Assembly: GCA_003576695.1 (NCBI GenBank)
Contig: QOZQ01000005.1
Span: 186,001-250,000 of the forward strand
Origin: Taklimakanibacter lacteus
GTDB lineage: Bacteria > Pseudomonadota > Alphaproteobacteria > Rhizobiales > Aestuariivirgaceae
Direction of reading: 5' to 3'
Length of the DNA: 64,000 nt
Under the pieces are notes generated by a model, which saw only the letters and a list, made by a program, of their open reading frames with translations, made no database searches and was not told where the DNA came from. Of this stretch, positions 34,343-43,405 are shown piece by piece (the stretch's first letter is position 1; each line of letters starts with the position of its first letter). The position numbers and the translations under genes are program-made.

Positions 34343-34671
34343 AGCGTGATCCGATAACATCCGATTTCTCCCTCCGCCGCGCGCAGCGCGGGGAGGGTGG
34401 CGCGCGGAACGCGCGACGGGTGGGGTGTCTACGCAAGAGAGATTTTGCAAGCAGCGCACTCACGCCAATCATTAGATCCGCCGCGGCGGCAAGACCCCAC
34501 CCGTCCGCCCTCTCGCTTTCGCGAAGCCGAGGCTTCGCTTCGGCGGAGCAAGGTCGGGCGGCCACCCTCCCCGCGCTGCGCGCGGCGGAGGGAGGTTCCT
34601 TCCCAACCCGGTTTTAACGATCTGTATACCGAATCAGCTACGCTCGTTCTCCTACCTTCGGGAGGAGTCCC
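34343..34671. other. Intergenic gap with a palindromic element; no gene seen
   Basis: The 329-base gap between the 206-residue gene and asmA carries the palindromic element listed at 34368-34594. After it come 70 bases that include the asmA ribosome site (GGGAGGAGT). No frame is supported. Confidence 0.7.
34368..34594. repeat. Third palindromic intergenic element (34-base arms)
   Basis: A perfect 34-base inverted repeat flanks it (34368-34401 against 34561-34594; outer CTCCCTCCGCCGCGCG). A second inverted pair GACGGGTGGGGT / ACCCCACCCGTC lies inside. It has the same architecture as the 2559 and 22539 elements (long outer arms, inner G-rich pair, unique centre) but a different sequence. It may be another family of the same kind. 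Confidence 0.75.
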
Positions 34672-36681
34672 ATGAAGCGGGTACTGGCATTCGGCGGCGC
34701 GTTCCTGACATTGCTCATTGCCGGCGTGCTGGCGCTGCCCTTCATCATCCCGCATGATTTCATCGGCGGCCAGCTCAAGCAGGCGATCAAGGCCGAGACC
34801 GGCCGCACACTGACGATCGGGGAGGCGCCGAAGCTCGTCTTCTGGCCGGATTTCGCGGTGACCCTCAAGGATGTCCGGCTCTCCAATCCGCCCGGCATGT
34901 ATGAGGGCCAGTTCGCGCAGATGGACGAGATGCGCATCCGCGTCGAAGTCGCGTCACTGTTCGATCGCCGGCTCGACATCAAGGAGCTGCATTTCATCCG
35001 CCCGAAGCTCTCGCTCGTCATCGACGGCGAGGGCCGGCCGAACTGGGCAATGTCGAATGGCGAGACGGAACAGACCGGCGGCAGCGGTCCCGGCATCAAG
35101 ACGGGATCGATCGCGCCCATCACCATCGAGGACGGCGATGCGCGCTTCCTCGATGAGCGCTCCGGCAAGGCCTTCATGGCGCAGAATGTCGACCTCGTCG
35201 TGACACTCGATTCGCTGACCGGCCCGGTCGCGGTCAAAGGCTCGCTCGAGACCCTGGGCGATGAAATCACGCTGGCTTTCGCCGTCAGGGCGCCGACCGC
35301 GCTGGCGACGGAAGGCTCGCCCCTGTCGCTTGCGGTCAAGAGCAAGCGGCTCGATTTCGGCTTCACAGGCGAGGCCGTCATGCGCGACGGCCTGACGCTC
35401 GACGGCACGATCACTGCGGCGACGGGATCGCTGCGCGAGCTGGCCCGCTGGGCCAGGATCGCCGTGCCGGACGGACCGGGCTTCGGTCCCGCCCGGATCA
35501 ATGGCCGCATCGCCTTTGGCGGCAAGAGCCTCAAGCTCAGCAAGGCCAAGATCACGCTCGATGGGCTCGCCGCGCAAGGCGATGTGGCGCTCGACCTCAC
35601 GAGCAGGCCTGAGGTGAGCGCCAGCCTCGGTTTCGACACGATCGATGTGAACCGCTATCTGCCGCCACAGGACGCAACAGCGCAGGCAAAGGCCGGGACC
35701 GGCTGGAGCACGGCCCCCATTGCATTCCAAGGCCTCGGCGTGATCGATGCCAAGCTCAAGCTCAGCGCCAACCAGCTCATCTATCGCGACCTCACCACCG
35801 GCAAGATCGCCATCGACGCGACGCTGAAGAACGGCCGGCTCGATGCCAGGCTGGGCCAGATCGCGCTCTATGGCGGCAGGGCGCAAGGCCGCCTGGTGCT
35901 TGACGGCGGCGGCAAGGTGCCGGCGCTGCAGATGACCCTCGACGCCCGGGGCTTCGATGGCCTGCGCCTGCTCAGAGACTATGCCGGGCTCGAGCGTTTC
36001 GAGGGAACAGCAGGCGCCCGCCTCGCTCTCGCCGCCAAGGGCCACTCGCAGCGGGAGCTCATCGCCTCGCTCAATGGGACAGCTGCGCTCAGCTTCACCA
36101 AAGGCGCCGTGCGCGGCATCGATATCGAGGCGATGGTCAGAAGCCTCGGCACCAATATCCTGACCGGCTGGCGCCAGGATGGCGATGCCAGGACGCCCTT
36201 CGAGGGGTTGAGCGCTAGCTTCACGGTGGTGAACGGCCTCGCCAACACCAATGACATCAATTTCGTCAGCCCGGTCCTGTCGGTGAGCGGCGGCGGCATC
36301 ATCGACCTGCCGCGCCAGGCGCTCAATCTCAAGGTGAGCCCGACGCTCACCATGGCGGCGGCGCAGGGGCTCGATCTCGCCGGCCTGTCGGTGCCCATCA
36401 TCGCCAAGGGCCCGTGGGCCAACCCCAAGATCTATCCCGATGTCAAAGGCATACTGGACAATCCGCAGGCCGCCTATGACACGCTGCGCAGGCTGGTCGG
36501 CGAGGGCAATACCGCGAGCATCGAGCAGGCGGGCCAGGCCGTCAAAACCCAGATCAAGGACAAGGTCTCGGGCGAGATCGGCAAGGTGCTGGGCAATGAG
36601 GAGGCCGGCCGGGAAGCCGGCCAGATGATCGAGGACCAGGGCCAGAAGCTGCTCAAGGGGCTGTTCGGCGACAGTCAATAG
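34672..36681 (+). CDS. AsmA-family protein
   Basis: The 669-residue protein has an N-terminal membrane anchor (residues 3-25, VLAFGGAFLTLLIAGVLALP) and a long periplasmic body. The AsmA signature is near the start: PHDFIGGQLKQAIKAETGRT. The C-terminal domain has GNATAALSF-like repeats (LNGTAALSFTKGAVRGID) and DLAGLSVPIIAKGPWANP. The family affects outer-membrane assembly and lipid transport between membranes. A GGAGG ribosome site is present. It is a single gene, ahead of the exonuclease fusion by about 70 bases. Confidence 0.9.
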   Translation: MKRVLAFGGAFLTLLIAGVLALPFIIPHDFIGGQLKQAIKAETGRTLTIGEAPKLVFWPDFAVTLKDVRLSNPPGMYEGQFAQMDEMRIRVEVASLFDRRLDIKELHFIRPKLSLVIDGEGRPNWAMSNGETEQTGGSGPGIKTGSIAPITIEDGDARFLDERSGKAFMAQNVDLVVTLDSLTGPVAVKGSLETLGDEITLAFAVRAPTALATEGSPLSLAVKSKRLDFGFTGEAVMRDGLTLDGTITAATGSLRELARWARIAVPDGPGFGPARINGRIAFGGKSLKLSKAKITLDGLAAQGDVALDLTSRPEVSASLGFDTIDVNRYLPPQDATAQAKAGTGWSTAPIAFQGLGVIDAKLKLSANQLIYRDLTTGKIAIDATLKNGRLDARLGQIALYGGRAQGRLVLDGGGKVPALQMTLDARGFDGLRLLRDYAGLERFEGTAGARLALAAKGHSQRELIASLNGTAALSFTKGAVRGIDIEAMVRSLGTNILTGWRQDGDARTPFEGLSASFTVVNGLANTNDINFVSPVLSVSGGGIIDLPRQALNLKVSPTLTMAAAQGLDLAGLSVPIIAKGPWANPKIYPDVKGILDNPQAAYDTLRRLVGEGNTASIEQAGQAVKTQIKDKVSGEIGKVLGNEEAGREAGQMIEDQGQKLLKGLFGDSQ

Positions 36682-36750
36682 ACCGGGGCGGAAACCGGTT
36701 TCCCGGCGATCCCGATCCATGCCAACATCCGCTGGCGGAGAACCCAGCGG

Positions 36751-38856
36751 ATGAGACCCCACGCATTATCGCCAGGCGCCAATTTGCTGACGGTGCCGGC
36801 CGTCGCCATCGACACGGAGACGACCGGGCTCGACCCGCGCCAGGCGCGCATCATCGAGCTTGCGGCGGTCAGGATCCATCGCGGCCACATCGTCAAGGAC
36901 GAGACTTTCTCGTGCCTGGTCAATCCGGGGATCGCCGTGCCGGAGGACTCCCGGCGCATCCATGGGATAAACACGGAAGACCTCGCCGGCGCCCCGGAGT
37001 TCGGAGAGGCCGGGCGAAGCTTCTCGGCCTTCGCCGGCCACAGGCTGATCATCGGCTATGCCCTGGGCTTCGATCTGGCGATGCTCGAGCGCGAGTTCAG
37101 CCGCGCCGGCTTGCCGTGGCAGGCACCACGCGCGCTCGATCTGCGCCATCTCGTCCGCCTCGCCATGCCGGAATTTGCCGAGCATTCCCTCGAGGGGCTG
37201 GCGGGGCGGCTCGGCATCGCCGTCAGCGATCGCCACCGGGCCCTGCCCGACGCGAAGCTCGCCGCCCGCATCTATCTTCGTCTCGTGCCCCTCCTGCGCG
37301 ACCGCCACATCCGCCTGCTGGGCGAAGCCGAGGCGGCCTGCCGCAAGCTTGCGCCGCGCGCCGTGGAGGAAGCGGCGGCGGGCTGGCATTCGCTAGAGCC
37401 CCCGGCCGCCGATCCGACCCTGGTGCGCATCGACAGCTATCCCTACCGGCATGTGGCCGCCGACATCATGGCGAGCCCCCCTGCGACCGTGGCGCGCGTG
37501 CAAAGCCTGCGCGAGGTGCTGGCCGCGTTTGCGCAAAGCCAGATCAGCTCGATCTTCGTGCGGCCGGATGGGCCGGAGACACGCTGGGGCATCATCACCG
37601 AGCGTGACGCGCTGCGCGCCATCGCCGCCGACCCGCAAACCGCGCTCGAGCGCCCGGCCGCCGACATAGCGAGCTTCCCGCTCAAGACCGTGCAGGCGGG
37701 CGATTTCGTCTATCGCGCCATTTCGCGCATGAACCGGTGGCAGTTCCGCCATCTGGGCGTCGCCGACGAGGACGGCAATATCGTCGGCGCCCTGTCGGCG
37801 CGCGATCTCCTGCGCCAGCGGGCCCAGGACGCGGTGGCGCTCGGCGATGCGATCGAGGAAGCGCGCACCGCCCGCGCTTTGGGCGAAGCATGGTCGCGGC
37901 TGACGCTCGTCGCCGCGGCGCTGGTGCGCGAGGAAGTCGATGTCCGCGACATCGCCGCCGTCATTTCAGGCGAGCTGCGCGATCTCACCCGGCGCGCCGC
38001 CAAGATCGCCGAGGACGAATTCCGCGCGGCCGGCCGGGGATCCGCGCCTTGCTCCTACTGCTATCTGGTCCTCGGTTCCGGCGGGCGCGGAGAGAGCCTG
38101 CTCGCTCTCGATCAGGACAACGCGATCGTCTTTGCCGAGGGCGAGCCCGGCGGCGAAGCGGATCAATGGTTTGCCGCTCTCGGCGAACGCGTCTCGGCCA
38201 TCCTCAACGCCGCGGGCGTTCCGCTGTGTGCCGGCGGCGTGATGGCAAGCAAAAGCGGGTGGCGCATGTCGCTCGCCCAGTGGCGCCGCAAGGTCGGCAC
38301 GTGGATGGGACGGCTCGACCCCGAGGACCTGTTGAGCGTCGATATCTTCTTCGATGCCGCCCCCGTTCATGGCGATCTCGCGCTGGGACGGTCACTGCTC
38401 GAGGAAAGCCGCAGGGCGGCCGCCCAGGCGCCCGAGCTCACCAAGTTCCTGGCGCTCAGGGCCAGCTCCTTTCAGTCGCCGCTCGGCTGGTTCGGACGTC
38501 TGCGCGGCCACGAAGGGCGTGTCGATCTCAAGCTCGGCGGGCTGATGCCGCTGTTCTCGACGGCGCGCGTCCTCGCCCTGCAGAACGGGCTTGACGAAAG
38601 ATCGACGCCCGCCCGTCTCGAAGCCGCCCGCGATCTGGGCGCGCTGGCGCCCGAGCTCGCATCCGCCCTCATCGCCGCGCACCGGATCCTTCTCGATGCC
38701 GTCCTGGCCCAGCAATTGCGCGATATCCGCAGCGGCGTGCCGCTTTCCAACCGCGTCGCGCCCGCAGACCTTCAGGCCGAGCAGCGCGACCGCCTGCGCT
38801 GGGCCCTGAAGCAAGTGCCGGATGTGGCAAATGCGCTGGGCGATCCCCTCGCCTGA
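36751..38856 (+). CDS. DEDDh exonuclease - CBS pair - DUF294 nucleotidyltransferase-like fusion
   Basis: The 701-residue protein has a DEDDh 3'-5' exonuclease domain (about 15-190: DTETTG at 21-26, GYALGFDLAML, HRALPDAKLAARIY). Two CBS repeats follow (235-375: DIMASPPATVARVQSLREVL and DIASFPLKTVQAGDFVYRAI). The last part is a GlnD-like DUF294 nucleotidyltransferase domain (LGSGGRGESLLALDQDNAI) with a DUF294 C-terminal domain. DUF294/CBS proteins are associated with the VC_2705-type Na+/acetate symporter, which follows downstream. The exonuclease probably replaces a separate neighbouring gene; its substrate is unknown. Confidence 0.85.
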   Translation: MRPHALSPGANLLTVPAVAIDTETTGLDPRQARIIELAAVRIHRGHIVKDETFSCLVNPGIAVPEDSRRIHGINTEDLAGAPEFGEAGRSFSAFAGHRLIIGYALGFDLAMLEREFSRAGLPWQAPRALDLRHLVRLAMPEFAEHSLEGLAGRLGIAVSDRHRALPDAKLAARIYLRLVPLLRDRHIRLLGEAEAACRKLAPRAVEEAAAGWHSLEPPAADPTLVRIDSYPYRHVAADIMASPPATVARVQSLREVLAAFAQSQISSIFVRPDGPETRWGIITERDALRAIAADPQTALERPAADIASFPLKTVQAGDFVYRAISRMNRWQFRHLGVADEDGNIVGALSARDLLRQRAQDAVALGDAIEEARTARALGEAWSRLTLVAAALVREEVDVRDIAAVISGELRDLTRRAAKIAEDEFRAAGRGSAPCSYCYLVLGSGGRGESLLALDQDNAIVFAEGEPGGEADQWFAALGERVSAILNAAGVPLCAGGVMASKSGWRMSLAQWRRKVGTWMGRLDPEDLLSVDIFFDAAPVHGDLALGRSLLEESRRAAAQAPELTKFLALRASSFQSPLGWFGRLRGHEGRVDLKLGGLMPLFSTARVLALQNGLDERSTPARLEAARDLGALAPELASALIAAHRILLDAVLAQQLRDIRSGVPLSNRVAPADLQAEQRDRLRWALKQVPDVANALGDPLA

Positions 38857-38863
38857 TCCCGCC

Positions 38864-39241
38864 TTACTCCATCATGGCGACCAGGAACGGCAGCACCAAG
38901 GCCGTCACCAGCAAAAGGGCGGCTACGGTCGCGGTCGATCGCGCATACCAGAAATAGGCATCCCGCAGCGCCAGGCCTATGACCTGCTGGGCGACATGGG
39001 CCGACGGACGCTGCGAGACTTCGAGCATCAACCAGGTTTCCGTCTTCGCATAAGGCCGTCGCGGCGCGGATAGAGCGCGCATCACCAGAATGGCGGTCAT
39101 CAGCATGGTCAAAAGACCACCGGATCTGGCGGCGAGATTCGGATCGTAGCTCAGTCCGACCATGGAGCAGAATATGGCAAGGGCGCCGAAGCCACAGGCG
39201 CGTCCGACCGAGAGATAGGCGGCTTGCTCGACAGCTTGCAT
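38864..39241 (-). CDS. Small integral membrane protein of unknown function
   Basis: The 125-residue protein has hydrophobic segments near residues 15-30, 42-56 and 105-122. Its stop is 8 bases from the convergent stop of the fusion gene. No family is recognised. It is the leftmost of several small membrane genes on the minus strand before the symporter. Confidence 0.65.
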   Translation of the reverse strand: MQAVEQAAYLSVGRACGFGALAIFCSMVGLSYDPNLAARSGGLLTMLMTAILVMRALSAPRRPYAKTETWLMLEVSQRPSAHVAQQVIGLALRDAYFWYARSTATVAALLLVTALVLPFLVAMME

Positions 39242-39298
39242 CCCAGGACCTTATCATCGCAGCCGCCCCATGCAGCTCACATTCGCATGATGCCCGGA

Positions 39299-39616
39299 TC
39301 AGAGACCCAGGGCCTTCATGATCCCCGGCAATGACGGCAATGTCAGGACCAGAACGCCGGCCAGCCAGACATAGCCCGCCACGGCCGACCGAGATTGTCC
39401 GGAGAGACGCTCGTAGAGAGCCGCCGGCACGCCGCCGATCATCAAGGTCAGCGTGGCCGTGATCAGCGAGCTGAGCAGGAAGAGAAGCGGCACGATCACC
39501 GGCAGGAACGACGGGTACCATACCGGATGAAGGGCAAAGACGGCGATCAGCGCCGGTGAAAAAATGCCGTTCAGGATGGCAAGGCCGACGATGACGACCA
39601 GATGGTGCTGGCTCAT
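39299..39616 (-). CDS. Small integral membrane protein of unknown function
   Basis: The roughly 105-residue protein has three to four hydrophobic segments (HHLVVIVGLAILNGIFSPAL, LPVIVPLLFLLSSLITATLT, YVWLAGVLVLTL). The start is taken at 39616; an ATG at 39631 would overlap the YggT-like gene. No family is recognised. Confidence 0.6.
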   Translation of the reverse strand: MSQHHLVVIVGLAILNGIFSPALIAVFALHPVWYPSFLPVIVPLLFLLSSLITATLTLMIGGVPAALYERLSGQSRSAVAGYVWLAGVLVLTLPSLPGIMKALGL

Positions 39617-39623
39617 TCCACTC

Positions 39624-39938
39624 TCACCCATTGGAAATGTCCGGCAGCAATCCGAAATGACCGAACAAGGCGACGAGCGCCAGGCGCAGCAGCATGAGCC
39701 AAAGCACCGAGAAGATGATCACCACGATGCCCGGCAGCACGGCCGGCGTCACCAGACGCACGGTGCCGACGACCGGCCGGGTGATCGCGACGAAGGCCCG
39801 CCAGATATAGTTGGTCCAGTTCTCCGGCACGAAGAACGAAAGCAAGAGCCGGCCGATCAGCGTATACATCACCGCGGCCAGGACGAAGTTCGGCAGATGG
39901 AAATACCAATAGGGAAGCAGGGAACTCATCGCGTCCAT
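39624..39938 (-). CDS. YggT-like integral membrane protein
   Basis: The 104-residue protein resembles YggT-type membrane proteins. It has two hydrophobic regions around a polar, aromatic loop (PENWTNYIWRAFVAITRP) and a VRLVTPAVLPGIVVII second half. The function of YggT is poorly known (osmotic or divisome links in some species). It is close to the next small membrane gene on the same strand. The assignment rests on layout, not a full motif match. Confidence 0.6.
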   Translation of the reverse strand: MDAMSSLLPYWYFHLPNFVLAAVMYTLIGRLLLSFFVPENWTNYIWRAFVAITRPVVGTVRLVTPAVLPGIVVIIFSVLWLMLLRLALVALFGHFGLLPDISNG

Positions 39939-39955
39939 TCAATCATGGCAAGCGC

Positions 39956-39984
39956 AAAAAGAAAACGGGGCCCTGAGGCCCCGT
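39956..39984 (-). terminator. Rho-independent terminator of the symporter operon
   Basis: An 8-bp GC stem (ACGGGGCC / GGCCCCGT with a four-base loop) at 39965-39984 is followed on the minus strand by TTTTCTTTTT. It lies 20 bases after the symporter stop. Confidence 0.85.
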
Positions 39985-40003
39985 CTCGTGTCATGCACCG
40001 GGT

Positions 40004-42202
40004 TCAGTGGACTTCCCGAACCAGGTTGCCGCCTTCCATGAGCTCCTTGCCCTTCGGGCGGCGGATCTCATCGATGAAGTCCTGCATCTGCTTCGAGGGC
40101 GCGGCCGTCAGCAGGCTCACCACGATCATGGCGATGAAGCCGGCAGGCAGGCCGAACAGGGCCGAAGAGATATTGCGGACACCGAACCAGTTGGCAATCG
40201 CCTGGGCATGCGTATCGAGCGCTTTCCAGGCGGCTGCCTTGGCCTCGGGCGCGGCGCCTTCAAAGGCCGCCTTGAGGTCGTTGAACTTGGTGACCGCCGC
40301 TTCCGAGGCGCCCGACAATCCACTCCACATCTCGTAGAAGCCGACCGCATAGTAGCGGGTGCCGACGAGATAATAGACGCAGATACCGAAGCCCGCGATG
40401 ATGCCGGCGATGGCGCCCCATTTGTTGGCGCGCTTCCACCACACGCCGAGGACGAGAGCCGGGAACAGCCCCGCCGCGGCGAGAGAGAAGGCCCAGGAGA
40501 CCATCGCCAGGATATCGGCGGGCCTGGTGCTTGCCGTATAGGCGGCAGCCACGGCCACGCCGAAGAGCAGGATGCGCGCCACGACGAGGCGACGCGCCGT
40601 CGGCGCATGCGTGTCGATCATCTTGTAGTAGACGTCGTGCGACAGCGCGTTGGCGATGGCGAGCAGCAAGCCGTCCGCCGTCGACAGAGCCGCCGCGAGT
40701 CCGCCCGCCGCCACAAGGCCCGCGATGACATAGGGCATGCCCGCGATCTCAGGGGTCGAGAGCACGATCACGTCATTGTCGATCGACAGGCCGGAATGGC
40801 CGAGGAGGCCCGAGGTGTTGCCGGCGGCGGTCGAGGCGGCATGGATCGCCGGATTGAATATCTCCTGCGCCGTTATCGCCGCATTGGCCTTGACGGCATC
40901 GAACACCACCGCCTTGACCGGATCGACATTGGCGGACCATGCCGCAAGCTCGCTCGTCAGGCCCTTGGACTGCAGCGTCGCCGCGACGCTCGCCATGTCG
41001 GCGGCGCCTGCGGCAATCGCCGCCTTCACCGCGCCGATGGTGCCGGCGAGACCTTGCAGCGTGACACCGTAGATCTTCACCAGTCCGAGATTGGAATAGG
41101 TGCTGATCCAGGCGGGCAGCTGATCGAGGCTCTGGCCGATCACATTGGTGTAGACTTCGAGCTTCGCGAAGGCCGCGTAGGATGGCGCCGTGAAGTAGAG
41201 CAGGAAGATGAAGAACAGCGACCACGCCACCGATTTGCGCGCATCACGCACCGAGGGCGTGGTGAAGTAGCGCATCAGGATGTGCGGCAGCGATGCCGTG
41301 CCCACCATCAGGCAGAGGATGAGCGCGAAGTAGTTGAGCTTGTCGTAGGTGAGGAAAGGTGTGATATGCGGCTTCAATGTGTTGGCGACATTGAGGCCCT
41401 GCGCCACGATCTCCTGCTCGCGCGCCGTGATGTCCTGCAAAGCCTGGCCGTAGGTGAGCTGCGGAATGGGAATGCCGTAGTTCTTGGCCGACAGGATGAC
41501 CACCGGGGTGAGATAGGCGACGATCAGCACGATATACTGGGCGACCTGCGTCCAGGTCACCGCGCGCATGCCGCCCAGCATCGAGCAGAGCAGGATGCCG
41601 CCGAGGCCGGCATAGACCGCGATCTGGAAGTCGAGGCCGAGGAAGCGCGAGGCGATGATGCCGGTGCCGTAGATCTGCGCCACCACATAAGTGAAGGAGC
41701 AGGCGGCGAGCACGATGACGCCCAGGAAGCGCACGAGGTTGCCGTTATAGCGGGCGGCGAGGAAATCCGGCACCGTATAAGCACCGAACTTGCGCAAGAA
41801 CGGCGCCAGCAGCACCGACACCAGCACATAGCCGCCGGTCCAGCCGAGAACGAAGGCCAGACCGTCATAGCCGAGAGCATAGAGGGTTCCGGCCATGCCG
41901 ACGAAGGACGCGGCCGACATCCAGTCGGCGCCGGTCGCCATGCCGTTGTAGAAAGCCGGGACCTTGCGGCCGGCCACATAATACTCGGATACCTGCGCCG
42001 TGCGCGACAATACGCCGATGACGGCATAGACGAGGATGGTGAAGCCGACGAACAAATAGCCGAGCACGCGGTCCGGAAGGCCCAGTTGCTCGAGGATCGC
42101 CAGCAGGATCACGAAGCCCAGGAAGCCGCCGGCATAAATGCCGTAGACCTTGCCGAGGTTGTTGAGAAAGTCGCCGGAGGCGGTTTTTGATTCAGTTGCC
42201 AT
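40004..42202 (-). CDS. Sodium:solute symporter, VC_2705-type large subunit (acetate/organic acid)
   Basis: The 732-residue, multi-span Na+ symporter of the SSS family has YYVAGRKVPAFYNGMATGADWMSAASFVG early and the core TVPDFLAARYNGN and LSTADGLLLAIANALSHDV. The VC_2705-type subgroup is paired with a small DUF4212 subunit and usually with a DUF294/CBS protein; both are present here. Likely substrates are acetate, pyruvate or another monocarboxylate. It starts 11 bases after the small-subunit stop. A clear terminator follows. Confidence 0.92.
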   Translation of the reverse strand: MATESKTASGDFLNNLGKVYGIYAGGFLGFVILLAILEQLGLPDRVLGYLFVGFTILVYAVIGVLSRTAQVSEYYVAGRKVPAFYNGMATGADWMSAASFVGMAGTLYALGYDGLAFVLGWTGGYVLVSVLLAPFLRKFGAYTVPDFLAARYNGNLVRFLGVIVLAACSFTYVVAQIYGTGIIASRFLGLDFQIAVYAGLGGILLCSMLGGMRAVTWTQVAQYIVLIVAYLTPVVILSAKNYGIPIPQLTYGQALQDITAREQEIVAQGLNVANTLKPHITPFLTYDKLNYFALILCLMVGTASLPHILMRYFTTPSVRDARKSVAWSLFFIFLLYFTAPSYAAFAKLEVYTNVIGQSLDQLPAWISTYSNLGLVKIYGVTLQGLAGTIGAVKAAIAAGAADMASVAATLQSKGLTSELAAWSANVDPVKAVVFDAVKANAAITAQEIFNPAIHAASTAAGNTSGLLGHSGLSIDNDVIVLSTPEIAGMPYVIAGLVAAGGLAAALSTADGLLLAIANALSHDVYYKMIDTHAPTARRLVVARILLFGVAVAAAYTASTRPADILAMVSWAFSLAAAGLFPALVLGVWWKRANKWGAIAGIIAGFGICVYYLVGTRYYAVGFYEMWSGLSGASEAAVTKFNDLKAAFEGAAPEAKAAAWKALDTHAQAIANWFGVRNISSALFGLPAGFIAMIVVSLLTAAPSKQMQDFIDEIRRPKGKELMEGGNLVREVH

Positions 42203-42213
42203 AGGTCATCCCC

Positions 42214-42471
42214 TCAATCGTCTTCGGCGACGCCAAACTGGCGATCGATCTGATCCTGCCTCCTGGCGAACCAGAAGAGCAGCACGACGAAAGCGATGAG
42301 CGATCCCTGCGCGGCCATGTAGAAGCCGAGTGGGAAGCCCAATATGACGATGCTGTTGAGTGAATTGACGAAGAAGTGGATCACGAAGGAGAAGAAGGCC
42401 CAGACCGCCAGTGCGATCCACATGAGCCTCGATGTCGCTCCCCAGTGACCTTCGGTATCCGGACCTGCCAT
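42214..42471 (-). CDS. DUF4212 small subunit of the sodium:solute symporter
   Basis: The 85-residue protein has two hydrophobic segments (LMWIALAVWAFFSFVIHFFV and GSLIAFVVLLFWFARRQDQI). It is the typical small partner (DUF4212/TIGR03647) of VC_2705-type symporters and precedes the large subunit by 11 bases. The promoter lies in the gap to 42633. Confidence 0.9.
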   Translation of the reverse strand: MAGPDTEGHWGATSRLMWIALAVWAFFSFVIHFFVNSLNSIVILGFPLGFYMAAQGSLIAFVVLLFWFARRQDQIDRQFGVAEDD

Positions 42472-42632
42472 TGGCGGTTCCTCCCATTTCCGTGGTCGTT
42501 GCGCCCGCGTTCCCCTTTTTCGGGCGGCATTACAACTAACACCAATGACGCAACGGCCTTATTCAACTTTGGACTCATGCGAGAAATCCGTCGGCGCAGG
42601 GCAAGGTGGCGGCTTCAACTTTCAGATCATAA

Positions 42633-43262
42633 ATGCCATCATGGCGCATGAGCCTGTGGTCGACCGTCAAAGGCCTTTTCGCTCCCGAGCCCGTCGCAAG
42701 CCGTGATCAGCTCAGGGAATTTCTCGCCAGCCGGGCAGCGTTCCTGGTGCAGAAATCGATCATGGAATATGCCCAGGCGCGCGCCAACATGATGTTCTCG
42801 ACGCTTCTGTCGGAGCCCGCTTTCCTCGCCGCCTATGAGCGCTCGCGCTGGGCCTCCTATCCGGCGGCCTATTCGATGCTGACGGAAATGGCGGAGGGAC
42901 TGATTCGTCCCCATGCGATACAGCCCCTGCCCGAACTCCATGCGGCCTTCGTCGAGCTCGCGCGTGGCGTATTCGCCGAATATCCCCTCCCGCCCGGCCA
43001 GGAGCCGAATTTCTGGCAGGCCGCCATCGAGGCCCTCGATCATGATCTCGGCGCTGCCGGCCTGGGTCCGCCCAAGCCGGTCCATGCAATCCCCGATGCC
43101 CGCGCCCGCGAGATTTTCGATCACCTCCCCGTTCACGAGATTCTGCGCCAGCATGACTTCATCATGTTCCGCAACACCTTGCGTTTCCACATGACCGAGA
43201 TCGGCACCGAATTCACCGAACGCGCGGACATAAAAGGATTGGCGAAGGCGCTTGTCGGCTGA
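42633..43262 (+). CDS. Uncharacterised soluble protein
   Basis: The protein is about 209 residues (or 204 from the in-frame ATG at 42648) with no recognised family. It is probably alpha-helical (LREFLASRAAFLVQKSIMEY, MMFSTLLSEPAFLAAYERSR) with no membrane segment. It lies alone between the symporter and locus B. Neither start has a strong ribosome site. Confidence 0.7.
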   Translation: MPSWRMSLWSTVKGLFAPEPVASRDQLREFLASRAAFLVQKSIMEYAQARANMMFSTLLSEPAFLAAYERSRWASYPAAYSMLTEMAEGLIRPHAIQPLPELHAAFVELARGVFAEYPLPPGQEPNFWQAAIEALDHDLGAAGLGPPKPVHAIPDARAREIFDHLPVHEILRQHDFIMFRNTLRFHMTEIGTEFTERADIKGLAKALVG

Positions 43263-43373
43263 CGGCAGCGCGCAACAGTGCCGCGGCGATACCCCTACGA
43301 CGGACGCACGACCATGGTTGATCCGGTGATGCGCGTCTCGTCGCCAAGACCTGAGCGATCATCGCATGACAAA

Positions 43374-43398
43374 CAGGCCGGCGGCATCTGCCGCCCGG
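43374..43398 (-). terminator. Possible terminator at the end of the gph-AcoC-transaldolase-E1 run
   Basis: An imperfect GCCGGCGGCATCTGCCGCCCGG hairpin lies just after the gph stop; on the minus strand it is followed by CCTGTTTGTC. The stem has one bulge, so confidence is moderate. Confidence 0.5.
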
Positions 43399-43405
43399 TT
43401 TCGTT

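Noticed and set aside
40007-42190. A 727-codon frame opposite the symporter
   Set aside because: It is antisense to the well-conserved SSS symporter, with charged low-complexity content.
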